The notes below the pieces were generated by a model. That model did no database searches, was not told the DNA's origin, and was given only the letters and a program-made list of their open reading frames with translations. 64,000 nt of DNA from Mycobacterium sp. 852002-51163_SCH5372311 (GTDB lineage Bacteria; Actinomycetota; Actinomycetes; Mycobacteriales; Mycobacteriaceae), in the NCBI RefSeq assembly GCF_001667115.1, contig NZ_LZIJ01000100.1:1-64000 (forward strand), given 5' to 3'. This document shows, piece by piece, positions 8,108 to 16,661 of this stretch (its first letter is position 1; each line of letters starts with the position of its first letter). Both the position numbers and the translations under genes were made by a program.

Positions 8108-9685
8108 TCACCCACGGCACAGAATCGTCGAAAGTGCTTGGTAGAGCTGGCTTTCTGGATCCGAGGGCAATTGTTCGGCCCGCCAGCCGACGAAATCGTC
8201 CGGGCGGATCAACAGCGCACCTTCGGGCGCGAGTCCAGTGACTTGTGCCCATTCGTCGCTCTGGATGCAATGCGCTGTGATCGGAACGCCGAGGCCAGAC
8301 GACACCGAGGATGCGGCCGCACGCCAGTGATCGTCGCCGGTGAAGACGGTGAACCCGGTACCGAGCAGGTCTAGCGTCGACACCCGCTCGCCGCGATGCT
8401 GCACCCACACATGCGGCACCCGGGTGCCGGGCTGTCCGCGTAACTCACCCACCAGCGCTCCGGCGTCCGGCTCACCGTCGACAATTGCGGCCGACCGGTA
8501 TCGGTAGCCGATCAGCAGCGCAAACATCGGCGCTTCCTCGTCCGCGGGCAGCCCCGGCCCCTGGTCTTTGAGCCGCAGAAATGCCAACGCCGGCCCGATC
8601 AGGGACTGACGCGCATTGAAGCGCCCAACCGGGTGTCGCTCGGCATGGTAGGTCGCCAGTAATCCAGGATCGGCGTTGCCTTGCAGGACCGTTGCCAGCT
8701 TCCAGGCCAGGTTGTGCGCGCTCTGGATGGCCGTGTTGGCGCCGCCACCCTTGAACGGGGGCATGGTGTGCGCCGAGTCGCCGACGAGAAAGATTCGGCC
8801 GCTTCGGAATTGGTCGGCCACCCGTTCGTACGGCTGCCACGGCGCCACATCGATGATTTCCACCTCGATCGGCTCCCCAACAGCTTTGACGAGCAGCTCG
8901 CGGCAATGCTGCGGCGTGAACTGAGCGGCGGTCTCACCATTGTCGGGAAAGTAGGTGGTGATGAACATGCCCAAGTCGTCGCGCACCGGCAGAAATATCC
9001 CGTTCACATCCGCGTTGTCGACTTGCACGGCGTCGCCGTCGTCGAGCTGAGGGACGAACTTTCGCCACGGCGCCCGGAAATAAATGAAGACGACATATAT
9101 CGGCAGAGCCCCGTAGCCCGAAATCGTCACACCGAGTGCGTCACGGATCGGACTGTGCACGCCATCGGCGGCCACAAGGAAATCGGCGCGCACGGCTTCC
9201 GAGACACCCGAATCCCGGTCGCGCAAAACGGCATTCACAGCCGCGTCGTCCTGCTCGAACGAGCACAACTCCGTGTGGTAGCGCGCCTCGTTGCCGGACC
9301 TGCGGACGTGGCCGAGCAGGATCGGTTCCAACGCGCTCTGTGGGCAATACTGTCCGGCCGGCTCGGGACTAAGTCCTTCGAAGGGCGAGAAAATCGCATC
9401 GGCGTCGAACGCCTGCTTCTGTTCGGTGCTGGCCAGCGTCGGCTTGCTCACCATGTCCGAAACTCCGTCCGCGATCGCGTGGACCTCGTCGGCGAGGCCC
9501 AGGCCGCGCAGGATCTCCAGGCTGCGGAAACTCAGGTTGCGTGCTTTCGGGTAGATGAACACCTCCCGGCGCTTCTCCACCAATAGCGAGCGGACACCAT
9601 GTTTGGCCAGCAGGGCCGACATGGTCAGGCCACCGGCGCCGGCACCGACGATGAGCACCGGTACGTGTTGGACCTTCACCGCCAT
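8108..9685 (-). CDS. FAD-dependent aromatic-type monooxygenase (PheA/TfdB/UbiH fold)
   Basis: This 525-residue protein belongs to the class A flavin monooxygenases that hydroxylate phenolic or polyketide-like substrates with NADPH and O2. It has the N-terminal FAD dinucleotide motif VLIVGAGAGGLTMSALL, the central DG motif (LVAADGVHSPIRDALG), and the ribityl-binding GD motif (FLVGDSAHTMPPFKGGGANT). The C-terminal thioredoxin-like domain typical of phenol hydroxylases is present but short. AGGAGGGAG precedes the ATG. It lies 72 bp downstream of a TetR gene on the same strand, with a palindrome (9698-9715) in between that also occurs in front of the TetR. Substrate unknown; it is absent from this place in M. 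tuberculosis as I remember it. Confidence 0.85.
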   Translation of the reverse strand: MAVKVQHVPVLIVGAGAGGLTMSALLAKHGVRSLLVEKRREVFIYPKARNLSFRSLEILRGLGLADEVHAIADGVSDMVSKPTLASTEQKQAFDADAIFSPFEGLSPEPAGQYCPQSALEPILLGHVRRSGNEARYHTELCSFEQDDAAVNAVLRDRDSGVSEAVRADFLVAADGVHSPIRDALGVTISGYGALPIYVVFIYFRAPWRKFVPQLDDGDAVQVDNADVNGIFLPVRDDLGMFITTYFPDNGETAAQFTPQHCRELLVKAVGEPIEVEIIDVAPWQPYERVADQFRSGRIFLVGDSAHTMPPFKGGGANTAIQSAHNLAWKLATVLQGNADPGLLATYHAERHPVGRFNARQSLIGPALAFLRLKDQGPGLPADEEAPMFALLIGYRYRSAAIVDGEPDAGALVGELRGQPGTRVPHVWVQHRGERVSTLDLLGTGFTVFTGDDHWRAAASSVSSGLGVPITAHCIQSDEWAQVTGLAPEGALLIRPDDFVGWRAEQLPSDPESQLYQALSTILCRG

Positions 9686-9697
9686 CTCCCTCCTAGA

Positions 9698-9715
9698 CGG
9701 AACGGTATAGTTCCG
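9698..9715. promoter_or_regulatory. Probable TetR operator in front of the monooxygenase
   Basis: CGGAAC-GGTATA-GTTCCG is a perfect 6+6 inverted repeat just upstream of the monooxygenase ribosome binding site. A related sequence lies at 10407-10424 before the tetR gene; the two share the TATAC/GATAC core next to GTTCCG. This fits one TetR acting on its own promoter and on the monooxygenase. Confidence 0.6.
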
Positions 9716-9757
9716 CTTGGACCCATGCTGGCACTCCGAACTGGAACACGCAAACTG

Positions 9758-10387
9758 TTACGGCGCCGACGCGCCGGCAAGCGGCAACAGCACGTCTTCG
9801 AGCACGCGGCGGACATAAACCCGGTCGATCGGTCGACCGGTCAGCACCCGCAGCACATTGAGGCCCAAGGCGACGTCCGGTATGAGACTCAGATCGCGGC
9901 CGGACGGGATTTCCCCGCGGGCCACCGCCTGGTCGAGCACCCCACGCACCACGTGGCGCGGCCTGGAAAGGACGAGATCGTCCAGTGCGGCCGCCAGGAC
10001 GGGATTGTGCATCGCGGCCGTCGCCACTCCCACGATCACCTGAATCATGCTGTAAGCAGTGTCATCTATGTCCGGTACCGCCGCGACCAGCGCGTCGATG
10101 TCGCCGCGGAGACTCCCGGTGTTGGGCAGTTCGACGGGTCCCAGCTGCCGTCGCCAGTGGGCGATGGCATCGGCCACCACCACCGCCTTCGAGGGCCAAC
10201 GACGATAGATTGCGGCCTTGCCGACGCCGGCGCGCGACGCGATGTCGTCCATGCTCAGCCGGTCATACCCCAATTCGGCAACACCCCTCAGCGCCGCATC
10301 GAGGATGGCTCCGTCCAGGGACCGGTCCAGGCGCCGCGGACTTCGTGCGCGCGCTGCGCGATCACTTCCAGCACTCTCATCGGCCAT
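9758..10387 (-). CDS. TetR-family transcriptional regulator
   Basis: A 209-residue TetR repressor. The N-terminal helix-turn-helix is clear (MDDIASRAGVGKAAIYRRWP), followed by a ligand-binding domain of the TetR_C type. The ATG at 10387 (MADESAGSD) follows GTGAGGTC on the minus strand and is preferred to upstream in-frame codons that run into the promoter. It sits immediately upstream of the monooxygenase, co-directional, and two similar palindromes (9698 and 10407) bracket it, so it probably represses itself and the monooxygenase until an aromatic ligand binds. Confidence 0.85.
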   Translation of the reverse strand: MADESAGSDRAARARSPRRLDRSLDGAILDAALRGVAELGYDRLSMDDIASRAGVGKAAIYRRWPSKAVVVADAIAHWRRQLGPVELPNTGSLRGDIDALVAAVPDIDDTAYSMIQVIVGVATAAMHNPVLAAALDDLVLSRPRHVVRGVLDQAVARGEIPSGRDLSLIPDVALGLNVLRVLTGRPIDRVYVRRVLEDVLLPLAGASAP

Positions 10388-10406
10388 CGCGGTGACCTCA
10401 CCCTGT

Positions 10407-10424
10407 CGAAACGATACGGTTCCG
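10407..10424. promoter_or_regulatory. Probable autoregulatory TetR operator
   Basis: CGAAACGATACGGTTCCG is an imperfect relative of the palindrome at 9698-9715 (read on its other strand, CGGAACTATACCGTTCCG). It lies 20-37 bases upstream of the tetR ATG, where a -10/-35 would be expected. Confidence 0.5.
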
Positions 10425-10457
10425 TCCAAACATACTCCGTATCCGGCCGCTCGTGCC

Positions 10458-10514
10458 GAGCAGACGCAAAAGCTCCCGAAACCCCGCCCATTTCGGCTTC
10501 TTTGCGCTGACCTT
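10458..10514. repeat. Degenerate GAGCAGACGC-family hairpin
   Basis: The left arm keeps the family start GAGCAGACGCAAAAGC and extends to CCCGAAA. The right arm (TTTCGGCTTCTTTGCGC-TG) pairs with it only with mismatches and a bulge. It lies between the divergent tetR gene and the phosphotransferase, so unlike most copies it is not at a gene 3' end and is probably a decayed element. Confidence 0.55.
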
Positions 10515-10666
10515 GGCCTGAGTGGGCGCACGTCGTTGTCGCGCGCTATGGCCTGTGCCCGGTGGCGCCGGACGTGGGGGGCGCTCCAAGAATCCTCCAA
10601 GGCGGCCGCTGGATTCTCATCGATATCGTTGCGGCCAAGGGGGCGACGCAGCAGAGTAGAGAAATA

Positions 10667-11821
10667 GTGAATCTGATCACGTCAGGTCGGGCGATCGCGG
10701 AATCCGCGCTCGCGCTGTCGCCGTGGGTTCCGGCGCCGAAGCCTCGGTCGGCGGCGGACGTCGATGCGACGTGGATAACGGCGGTATTCGGTCAGCGCGT
10801 ACCGGGGGCGGTCGCGCTTCGCGTCAAGACCGTGGAGGGCACGTCCGGGCTGACAGACCGGCGACTTCTGGCCATCGAGTGGAACGCCGCCGGCCAGGAC
10901 GCCGGTCTGCCCACCGGCGTGTTCGTCAAGGCGACGCCGTTGTCAGCGAAAAACCGTGCGATGGTGGCCGCCCTCGACATGGCGATGAACGAAGTCGGGT
11001 TCTACAAGGCGATCCGGCCAGGACTCGGGGACGACGTCGCGCCGCAGGTGTACGCGTGCCACGCGGGCCATGGTGGCCGTTACCTGCTCCTGTTGGAGGA
11101 CCTCGTCGGCGCCGGCGCAACCTTTCTCGAGAGCCCTCACGACCTCGACCTGCCCTACGCGGAGGGCGTCGTGCGCGCCCTGGGCCACCTGCACGCGGCG
11201 TTCTGGGACAGCCCGCGTCTGAAAAACGACCTCTCCTGGATCGCGTCGGAGAGGCAGCGGCCTGGATTTGCCGTCATGCTTTGGCAGTTCCGCCGCATGC
11301 GCAAGAAACTACTCGCTTCCGCCGAGTACGAACTGCCACCGTCGGTGCGACGCATGGCCGAATTCGTCAACCGCAACGATCATGCGCTGCACGCTAAGTG
11401 GAAGGTCGGTCCGCAGACAGTGCTGCACGGCGACGGGCACGCCGGCAACACCTACGGCCTTCCGGACGGGCGAAGCGGGCTTCTCGATTGGCAGCTGATC
11501 CAGCGTGGACCCGGCATTCGTGAGATCAGCTACTTCTTCACGCATTCGCTGCCGATCGAGCTGCGCAGACAGCATCAGGAAGACCTGATCAGGCTTTACC
11601 TGTCGACCCTGCAGGAATACGGCTTGACCGACCCGCCGACGTTCGACGAGGCGTGGCAGGCGTACCGATTCTTCGTCTTCGACGCGTGGGATTTTATCGG
11701 CCTCTGCGCCGTGTGGCCCGGGCTCCAGCCCCCCGAATACGTCGAGGAAGGATTTCGTCGAGCGAACGCCACGGTCGCCGATCTGGAGGTCGACAAGGCG
11801 GTGATGGCCGCGCTGTCGTGA
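10667..11821 (+). CDS. Phosphotransferase of the aminoglycoside/ecdysteroid kinase-like superfamily
   Basis: This 384-residue protein has the protein-kinase-like fold of small-molecule kinases. The catalytic loop VLHGDGHAGNTYG holds the HxDxxxxN signature, and SGLLDWQLIQRGPG holds the metal-binding DxD/DW site. An N-terminal lobe with a GVFVKATP strand likely carries the ATP-contacting Lys. Homologues phosphorylate sterols, acyl or antibiotic-like substrates, and the true substrate is unknown. I place the start at the GTG at 10667, after an AG-rich stretch; the frame is open to a GTG at 10562, which overlaps the degenerate hairpin region and lacks family features. It may be co-transcribed with the DMT permease 91 bp downstream. 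Confidence 0.75.
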   Translation: MNLITSGRAIAESALALSPWVPAPKPRSAADVDATWITAVFGQRVPGAVALRVKTVEGTSGLTDRRLLAIEWNAAGQDAGLPTGVFVKATPLSAKNRAMVAALDMAMNEVGFYKAIRPGLGDDVAPQVYACHAGHGGRYLLLLEDLVGAGATFLESPHDLDLPYAEGVVRALGHLHAAFWDSPRLKNDLSWIASERQRPGFAVMLWQFRRMRKKLLASAEYELPPSVRRMAEFVNRNDHALHAKWKVGPQTVLHGDGHAGNTYGLPDGRSGLLDWQLIQRGPGIREISYFFTHSLPIELRRQHQEDLIRLYLSTLQEYGLTDPPTFDEAWQAYRFFVFDAWDFIGLCAVWPGLQPPEYVEEGFRRANATVADLEVDKAVMAALS

Positions 11822-11912
11822 CCCGGGACGTAACTGTGAACTTGGATCGGCTGAGTCCACGAGACTGGATGTTGGGCAAGGCTTTTGAGCCGGTGCGGCA
11901 AGGAGGGCAACC

Positions 11913-12887
11913 ATGTTGAAGGCGGAGATCATCCCCGCAATCTTGGCCCTGCTCGGCGCGCTGTCAGCCGCGATCGGGATTGTGATCCGACAGCGGTCTG
12001 CACATTCGGTCACCGAGGGCGAAGTCGGCCACCTGACGCTGTTCAGCATGCTGGTGCGAAACCGCCGCTGGTGGCTAGGCGGTATCGGGGACATTGCCAG
12101 CAACATCTTCATTGCTGTAGCCCTATACCGTGGCTCGGTCATGCTGGTCACCTGCCTGCAGGTGACAGTGTTGCTGTTCGCCCTACCCATCTATGCGAAG
12201 GTGAGCGGTCATCGCATCACCCGCTCGGAGTGGGTCTGGGCGGTAGTGCTGGCCGCGGCGTTGGCGCTGCTCATCGTGGTCGGGGATCCGACGGCCGGCG
12301 AGCCCCGGGGCGCGGTCAGCGACTGGCTCATTGTGGCCCCCGTGATGGGTGCGGCGTTGGTGCTGTGCGTGTTGGGGGCCCGGGTTTTGAAAGGCCGTCC
12401 GGCCTCGGCGGTGCTGCTGGCGGCGGTGAACGGGGCCTCGATAGCGTTGTTCGCCGTCCTGACCAAGACCATTGTCCACGTGCTGCATCACGGCGACCAC
12501 CAGTTGCTCGATAAGTGGGAGTTCTACGTCTGGATCCTCGCCGCGGTGTCCGGGATAATCTTCCAGCAGTCAGCGTTCCGCGCCGGCTCGCTGACCGCCT
12601 CTCTCCCGACGATGATCGTCGCAAGGCCGGTGGTGGCCGTGATACTCGGCGTCACAGTGCTCAAGGAGACGCTGCAACTAAAAGGCCGTCCGGAGTGGAC
12701 CTTGCTGATAGCGCTGACGGTGCTGGTGATCGTCGCCACGGTGATGCTGGCTCGCGGTGAGGCCGCCACCATAGAGGAAGACGAAGAACGCGACTTGCAT
12801 CGCGTTACAGCCAGCGACGAACCGAACAAGGTGCCATCGGAACGCTTGGGCGACGGACGCTTACCCGGCAGCGCTCCTACTGGGTGA
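11913..12887 (+). CDS. DMT-superfamily (EamA/NIPA-like) membrane transporter
   Basis: A 324-residue integral membrane protein with about nine to ten hydrophobic helices, two-repeat drug/metabolite transporter architecture and no signal peptide. It starts with ALLGALSAAIGIVIRQRSAH, as in the EamA and magnesium-transporter NIPA branches, and ends in a charged cytosolic tail of about 45 residues (EEDEERD). The ATG follows a strong AAGGAGG at 11900-11906. The 91-bp gap from the phosphotransferase contains a 27-codon open frame that ends on this start codon but has nothing else to support it. Substrate not predictable. Confidence 0.75.
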   Translation: MLKAEIIPAILALLGALSAAIGIVIRQRSAHSVTEGEVGHLTLFSMLVRNRRWWLGGIGDIASNIFIAVALYRGSVMLVTCLQVTVLLFALPIYAKVSGHRITRSEWVWAVVLAAALALLIVVGDPTAGEPRGAVSDWLIVAPVMGAALVLCVLGARVLKGRPASAVLLAAVNGASIALFAVLTKTIVHVLHHGDHQLLDKWEFYVWILAAVSGIIFQQSAFRAGSLTASLPTMIVARPVVAVILGVTVLKETLQLKGRPEWTLLIALTVLVIVATVMLARGEAATIEEDEERDLHRVTASDEPNKVPSERLGDGRLPGSAPTG

Positions 12888-12903
12888 CGGGACGGCGCTG
12901 GGC

Positions 12904-12919
12904 CTTTTGCGTCTGCTCA
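12904..12919. repeat. Half copy of the GAGCAGACGC element at the glpD1 stop
   Basis: CCTTTTGCGTCTGCTCA is the right arm of the hairpin family without a matching left arm. The glpD1 stop codon (TCA on the plus strand, 12917-12919) lies inside it. It sits between the convergent DMT permease and glpD1 genes. Confidence 0.55.
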
Positions 12920-14455
12920 CGACACGGAACTCAGGAACTCCTCCGCCACCGCGACCACCCGCTCGCGGTCACGTGGCACCAAACCGATGCGCGTGCGCCG
13001 GTCGAGGATGTCGTCGACATCCAGTGCGCCCTCGTGGGTCACCGCGTATTCGAACTCCGCACGGGTGACATCGATGCCCTCCGCGACGGGATCGGTCGGC
13101 CGCGCGCAACTAGCTGTGATGATGACGTTTGACGCCTCGGCGCCGTAGCGGTCTACGAGGGAAGCCGGCAAACCGCCTCCCGGGCCGGCCGCAGGTCCGG
13201 GGTTTGCGGGCGCTCCGATTAGCGGCAGGTTGCGGGTCCGGCACTCCGCGGCATGCAAGTGCCGCAAGCGGATGGCATGGTCGAGGACATCCTCTGCCAT
13301 GTAACGGTATTCGGTCAGCTTGCCGCCGATCACGCTGATCACACCGGATGGCGACTCGACCACCGCGTGATCACGAGAAACATCGGCGGTGCGACCTTCG
13401 CCGGCGTCGATCAGCGGCCGCAGACCGGCATAGGAACCGATGACGTCGCTCGTACCCAGCCTGGTTCCCAATGCGGTGTTCACCGTGTCCAGCAGAAACG
13501 TGATCTCTTCTGAAGATGGCTGCGGCACATCGGGAATCGGCCCCGGTGCGTCCTCGTCCGTCAGCCCGAGATACACCCGGCCCAACTGCTCGGGCATGGC
13601 GAACACGAAGCGGTTCAGCTCCCCCGGAATCGGAATCGTCAGCGCCGCAGTCGGGTTCCCCAGAGCTTCAGCGTCGAACACGAGATGCGTTCCGCGGCTG
13701 GGGCGCAACTTCAGCGAGGAATCGATGTCGCCCGCCCACACTCCCGCAGCGTTGATGACCGCACCGGCCGACACATCGAAGGACTGACCGGTGCGGCGGT
13801 CGGTCAGTCGCACTGAATTACCGGTGGCCTCCGACGCAACCACATACGTGAGGATGCGTGCGCCGTGCTGTGCCGCGGTGCGTGCCACCGCGGTGACCAA
13901 GCGGGCGTCGTCGATCAACTGCCCGTCGTAGGCAAGCAATCCGCCGGCAAGCCCGTCGCGCCGCACGGTGGGTGCCATCTCCACGACGCGCCGCGCCGGA
14001 ATCCAACGCGAACGCGGCAGCGTAGCGGACGGCGTGCCGGCCATCGTGCGCAATACGTCGCCGGCCAGAAACCCGGCGCGCACCAACGCACGCTTGGCGT
14101 GATTCATCGACGGCAGCAACGGCACCAGCTGCGGCATGGCCCGAACGAGGTGGGGGGCGTTGCGGGTCATCAGGATTCCGCGTTCTATGGCGCTGCGCCG
14201 GGCGATTCCGATGTTGCCGCTGGCCAAATAGCGCAGACCACCGTGGACCAGCTTGGAACTCCAGCGGCTGGTGCCGAACGCCAGATCGTGCTTTTCCACC
14301 AGCGCCACCCGAAGGCCTCGCGACGCGGCATCCAAAGCGATTCCGGCGCCGGTGATCCCCCCGCCGATCACGACGATGTCCAGCGGCTCGCCATCGGCGA
14401 GAGCGCCGAGTTCCGCGCTGCGGCGCGCGGCATTCAAAGCGGTCGAATCGGTCAT
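12917..14455 (-). CDS. glpD1: FAD-dependent glycerol-3-phosphate dehydrogenase GlpD1
   Basis: GlpD oxidises glycerol 3-phosphate to dihydroxyacetone phosphate at the membrane and feeds electrons to menaquinone. The 512-residue protein has the FAD motif IVVIGGGITGAGIALDAASR near residue 25, then FGTSRWSSKLVHGGLRYL, the family substrate/FAD segment, and a C-terminal DAO_C helical domain. The ATG at 14455 overlaps the stop of the TetR gene (TGATG), so the frame extension up to 14962 is within that gene and not real. Synteny with tetR, the flavoprotein and the lipid kinase matches Rv2249c-Rv2252, hence glpD1 rather than glpD2. It is probably controlled by the coupled TetR. Confidence 0.92.
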   Translation of the reverse strand: MTDSTALNAARRSAELGALADGEPLDIVVIGGGITGAGIALDAASRGLRVALVEKHDLAFGTSRWSSKLVHGGLRYLASGNIGIARRSAIERGILMTRNAPHLVRAMPQLVPLLPSMNHAKRALVRAGFLAGDVLRTMAGTPSATLPRSRWIPARRVVEMAPTVRRDGLAGGLLAYDGQLIDDARLVTAVARTAAQHGARILTYVVASEATGNSVRLTDRRTGQSFDVSAGAVINAAGVWAGDIDSSLKLRPSRGTHLVFDAEALGNPTAALTIPIPGELNRFVFAMPEQLGRVYLGLTDEDAPGPIPDVPQPSSEEITFLLDTVNTALGTRLGTSDVIGSYAGLRPLIDAGEGRTADVSRDHAVVESPSGVISVIGGKLTEYRYMAEDVLDHAIRLRHLHAAECRTRNLPLIGAPANPGPAAGPGGGLPASLVDRYGAEASNVIITASCARPTDPVAEGIDVTRAEFEYAVTHEGALDVDDILDRRTRIGLVPRDRERVVAVAEEFLSSVS

Positions 14456-15024
14456 CAGGACAGGTATCCGTTCAGTGAGTAGGCGAGTTCGGTGGCCAGG
14501 GCTTCGGCGTCCAGGACGGGACTGACGATGTCCGCGGATTGAATGGTCGACTGGGCGATCAACAGCACCATCGTCGCCAGCTGCCGGGGGTCCCCGGCGC
14601 GGACGCTGCCGTTGTGTTGTGCGACCTCCAAGCGGGCTGCCAACCCCTCGATCAAGAATTGTTGGCTGGTTCCGAGGCGCTCGGTGATGTACACCCGGGC
14701 CAGCTGCGAGTGCATGACCTTCTTGATCAGTTCGTCGCCGCGCAGCCGGTCGGCCACCGCGACGGTCTGTTTGACCAGCGCCTCCCGGTCGTCCCCGTCG
14801 AGCGGAACCTCGCGCACGACCTCGAGTAGATGACCGGTCAGCAGCGCCGACATGATCGACGGCGTGTCCGGCCAGCGGCGATATACCGTCGGGCGGCTCA
14901 CACCCGCGCGCCGGGCGATCTCGGCCAGCGTCACCCGGTCGACGCCGAAGTCGAGAACACAACTCGCCGCTGCCGCAAGAATGCGGTCTCCGATGTCCTC
15001 GGCCGCATTACTGATTGACAACAT
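14455..15024 (-). CDS. TetR-family regulator coupled to glpD1
   Basis: A 189-residue TetR repressor equivalent to Rv2250c by position. The helix-turn-helix is LAEIARRAGVSRPTVYRRWP at about residues 33-52. It is translationally coupled to glpD1 (TGATG overlap) and divergent from the FAD oxidase, with only 17 bp between the two start codons. The ATG at 15024 leaves 14 residues before helix 1, the usual length for the family, and has no Shine-Dalgarno, so a leaderless transcript from the shared -10 at 15031-15037 is likely. It is the natural candidate to sense a glycerolipid-related ligand. Confidence 0.88.
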   Translation of the reverse strand: MLSISNAAEDIGDRILAAAASCVLDFGVDRVTLAEIARRAGVSRPTVYRRWPDTPSIMSALLTGHLLEVVREVPLDGDDREALVKQTVAVADRLRGDELIKKVMHSQLARVYITERLGTSQQFLIEGLAARLEVAQHNGSVRAGDPRQLATMVLLIAQSTIQSADIVSPVLDAEALATELAYSLNGYLS

Positions 15025-15041
15025 ATGTAATACTGTAACGC
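15015..15041. promoter_or_regulatory. Compact divergent promoter shared by tetR and the FAD oxidase
   Basis: Only 17 bp separate the divergent ATGs at 15024 (minus) and 15042 (plus). TACTGTA at 15031-15037 reads as a -10 on both strands: TACTGT ending 6 bases before the oxidase ATG, and TACAGT ending 8 bases before the tetR ATG. Neither gene has a ribosome binding site. The palindrome ACATATGT (15021-15028) overlaps the tetR start and may be the repressor site. Confidence 0.55.
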
Positions 15042-16661
15042 ATGACGCACCTCGAGGAACTCCTTCCACCGATGAAATGGAACGCGTGGGGAGATCCCGC
15101 CGCCGCCAAGCCACTCTCCGACGGCATCAAGGCTCTGCTGAAGCAGGTTGTGGGCCTTGAGGATTCGGGTGAGGCCGAACTGGAACCCGACCAGGTGAAG
15201 CTGCGGCCGTCGGCCTTGTCGCAAGCCGATCAAGACGCACTGGCCAAGATCGTCGGCGCCGAGTACTTCCGCGTCGCGGACCGCGATCGGCTACTCCACG
15301 CCGGCGGCAAGTCCACGCCCGACATGCTGCGCCGCAAGGACCGCGGCATCCAGGACGCGCCCGACGCGGTGTTGCTACCCGGCGGCGAAGACGGCGAAGA
15401 CACCGTCGCCGCGATTCTGCGCTATTGCTGTGACCACGGCATAGCCGTCGTCCCGTTCGGCGGCGGCACCAGCGTCACCGGTGGGCTCGATCCCGCTCGA
15501 GGTCGGTTCAGCGCGGTGATCTCACTGGACTTGCGCCGCTTCAACGAGCTACATGCGCTCGACGAAGTGTCCGGCATCGCCGAACTGGGCGCCGGCGTCA
15601 CCGGTCCGGACGCCGAACGCCTCCTGGGCGAACATGGTTTCTCGCTCGGACACTTCCCGCAGAGCTTCGAATACGCCACCATCGGCGGTTTCGCCGCGAC
15701 CCGGTCGTCGGGTCAGGACTCCGCGGGTTACGGCCGTTTCAACGACATGATCATCGGCCTCCGCATGATCACTCCGGTGGGTGTGCTCGATGTGGGCCGG
15801 GTAGCGGCCTCGGCGGCGGGCCCGGACCTGCGCCAATTGGCGATCGGCTCGGAAGGGGTCTTCGGTGTCATCACCAAGGTGCGGTTGCGGGTGCACCGGG
15901 TGCCGGAGACCACCCGCTATGAGGCGTGGTCGTTTCCGGACTTCGCGACCGGGGCCGCGGCACTGCGCGCCGTCACCCAGATCGGTACCGGACCCACCGT
16001 CGTGCGGCTTTCCGACGAGGCCGAGACCGGAGTCAATCTCGCGACCACCGAGGCGATCGGCGAGAACCAGATCACCGGCGGCTGTTTGGGATTGACATTG
16101 TTCGAGGGCACCAAGGAGCACGCCGAAAGCCGACATGCCGAGACGCGCGCGCTGCTGGAGTCCTTGGGCGGCAAATCGCTGGGCGAAGGCCCGGCGCAGG
16201 CCTGGGAACGTGGCCGGTTTGCCGCGCCCTACCTGCGCGACTCGCTGCTGGCGGCGGGCGCGCTCTGCGAGACGCTGGAAACCGCTACCGATTGGTCCAA
16301 CCTGCCGGCGCTGAAGGCCGCTGTCACGGAAGCGCTTACGTCGTCGCTTGCCGAATCGGGGACGCCGGCGCTGGTGATGTGCCACATCTCGCACGTCTAC
16401 CCGACCGGTGCGTCGCTGTACTTCACTCTGCTTGCCGGACAACGGGGCAATCCCGTCGAGCAGTGGATGGCCGCCAAGAAGGCCGCGTCCGACGCGATCA
16501 TGGCAAACGGCGGAACCATCACCCATCACCATGCGGTCGGCGCCGACCACCGCGCCTGGATGCGTGACGAGGTGGGCGATCTGGGCGTGCAGCTGCTGGC
16601 TGCGGTCAAGGCCACATTCGATCCGGCCGGAATTCTCAACCCCGGCAAGCTGATTCCGTGA
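15042..16661 (+). CDS. FAD-linked oxidase related to alkyl-DHAP synthase
   Basis: A 539-residue flavoprotein of the vanillyl-alcohol-oxidase fold, equivalent to Rv2251. The N-terminal PP-loop FAD domain contains VVPFGGGTSVTGGLDP and the C-terminal FAD_oxidase domain contains HHHAVGADHRAWM, the histidine-rich active-site strip of alkyldihydroxyacetonephosphate synthases. That enzyme exchanges an acyl for an alkyl chain on DHAP to make ether lipid precursors; whether this protein does so is not shown. It ends DPAGILNPGKLIP, typical of the family. The ATG at 15042 is likely leaderless; ATG 15072 (MKWNAWGDP), 14 bases after GAGGA, is an alternative. Its stop overlaps the next gene by 4 bases. Confidence 0.85.
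   Translation: MTHLEELLPPMKWNAWGDPAAAKPLSDGIKALLKQVVGLEDSGEAELEPDQVKLRPSALSQADQDALAKIVGAEYFRVADRDRLLHAGGKSTPDMLRRKDRGIQDAPDAVLLPGGEDGEDTVAAILRYCCDHGIAVVPFGGGTSVTGGLDPARGRFSAVISLDLRRFNELHALDEVSGIAELGAGVTGPDAERLLGEHGFSLGHFPQSFEYATIGGFAATRSSGQDSAGYGRFNDMIIGLRMITPVGVLDVGRVAASAAGPDLRQLAIGSEGVFGVITKVRLRVHRVPETTRYEAWSFPDFATGAAALRAVTQIGTGPTVVRLSDEAETGVNLATTEAIGENQITGGCLGLTLFEGTKEHAESRHAETRALLESLGGKSLGEGPAQAWERGRFAAPYLRDSLLAAGALCETLETATDWSNLPALKAAVTEALTSSLAESGTPALVMCHISHVYPTGASLYFTLLAGQRGNPVEQWMAAKKAASDAIMANGGTITHHHAVGADHRAWMRDEVGDLGVQLLAAVKATFDPAGILNPGKLIP

Noticed and set aside
6699..8408. 569-codon open frame on the minus strand opposite accD6
   Set aside because: A shadow of the high-GC third-codon bias of accD6; the translation is Arg/His/Gly-rich with no fold, and accD6 is certain.
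11836..11919. 27-codon frame ending on the DMT permease start codon (possible leader peptide)
   Set aside because: It overlaps the permease ATG and is open from a GTG, but has no ribosome binding site and no attenuator-like hairpin; it is the tail of a longer shadow frame.
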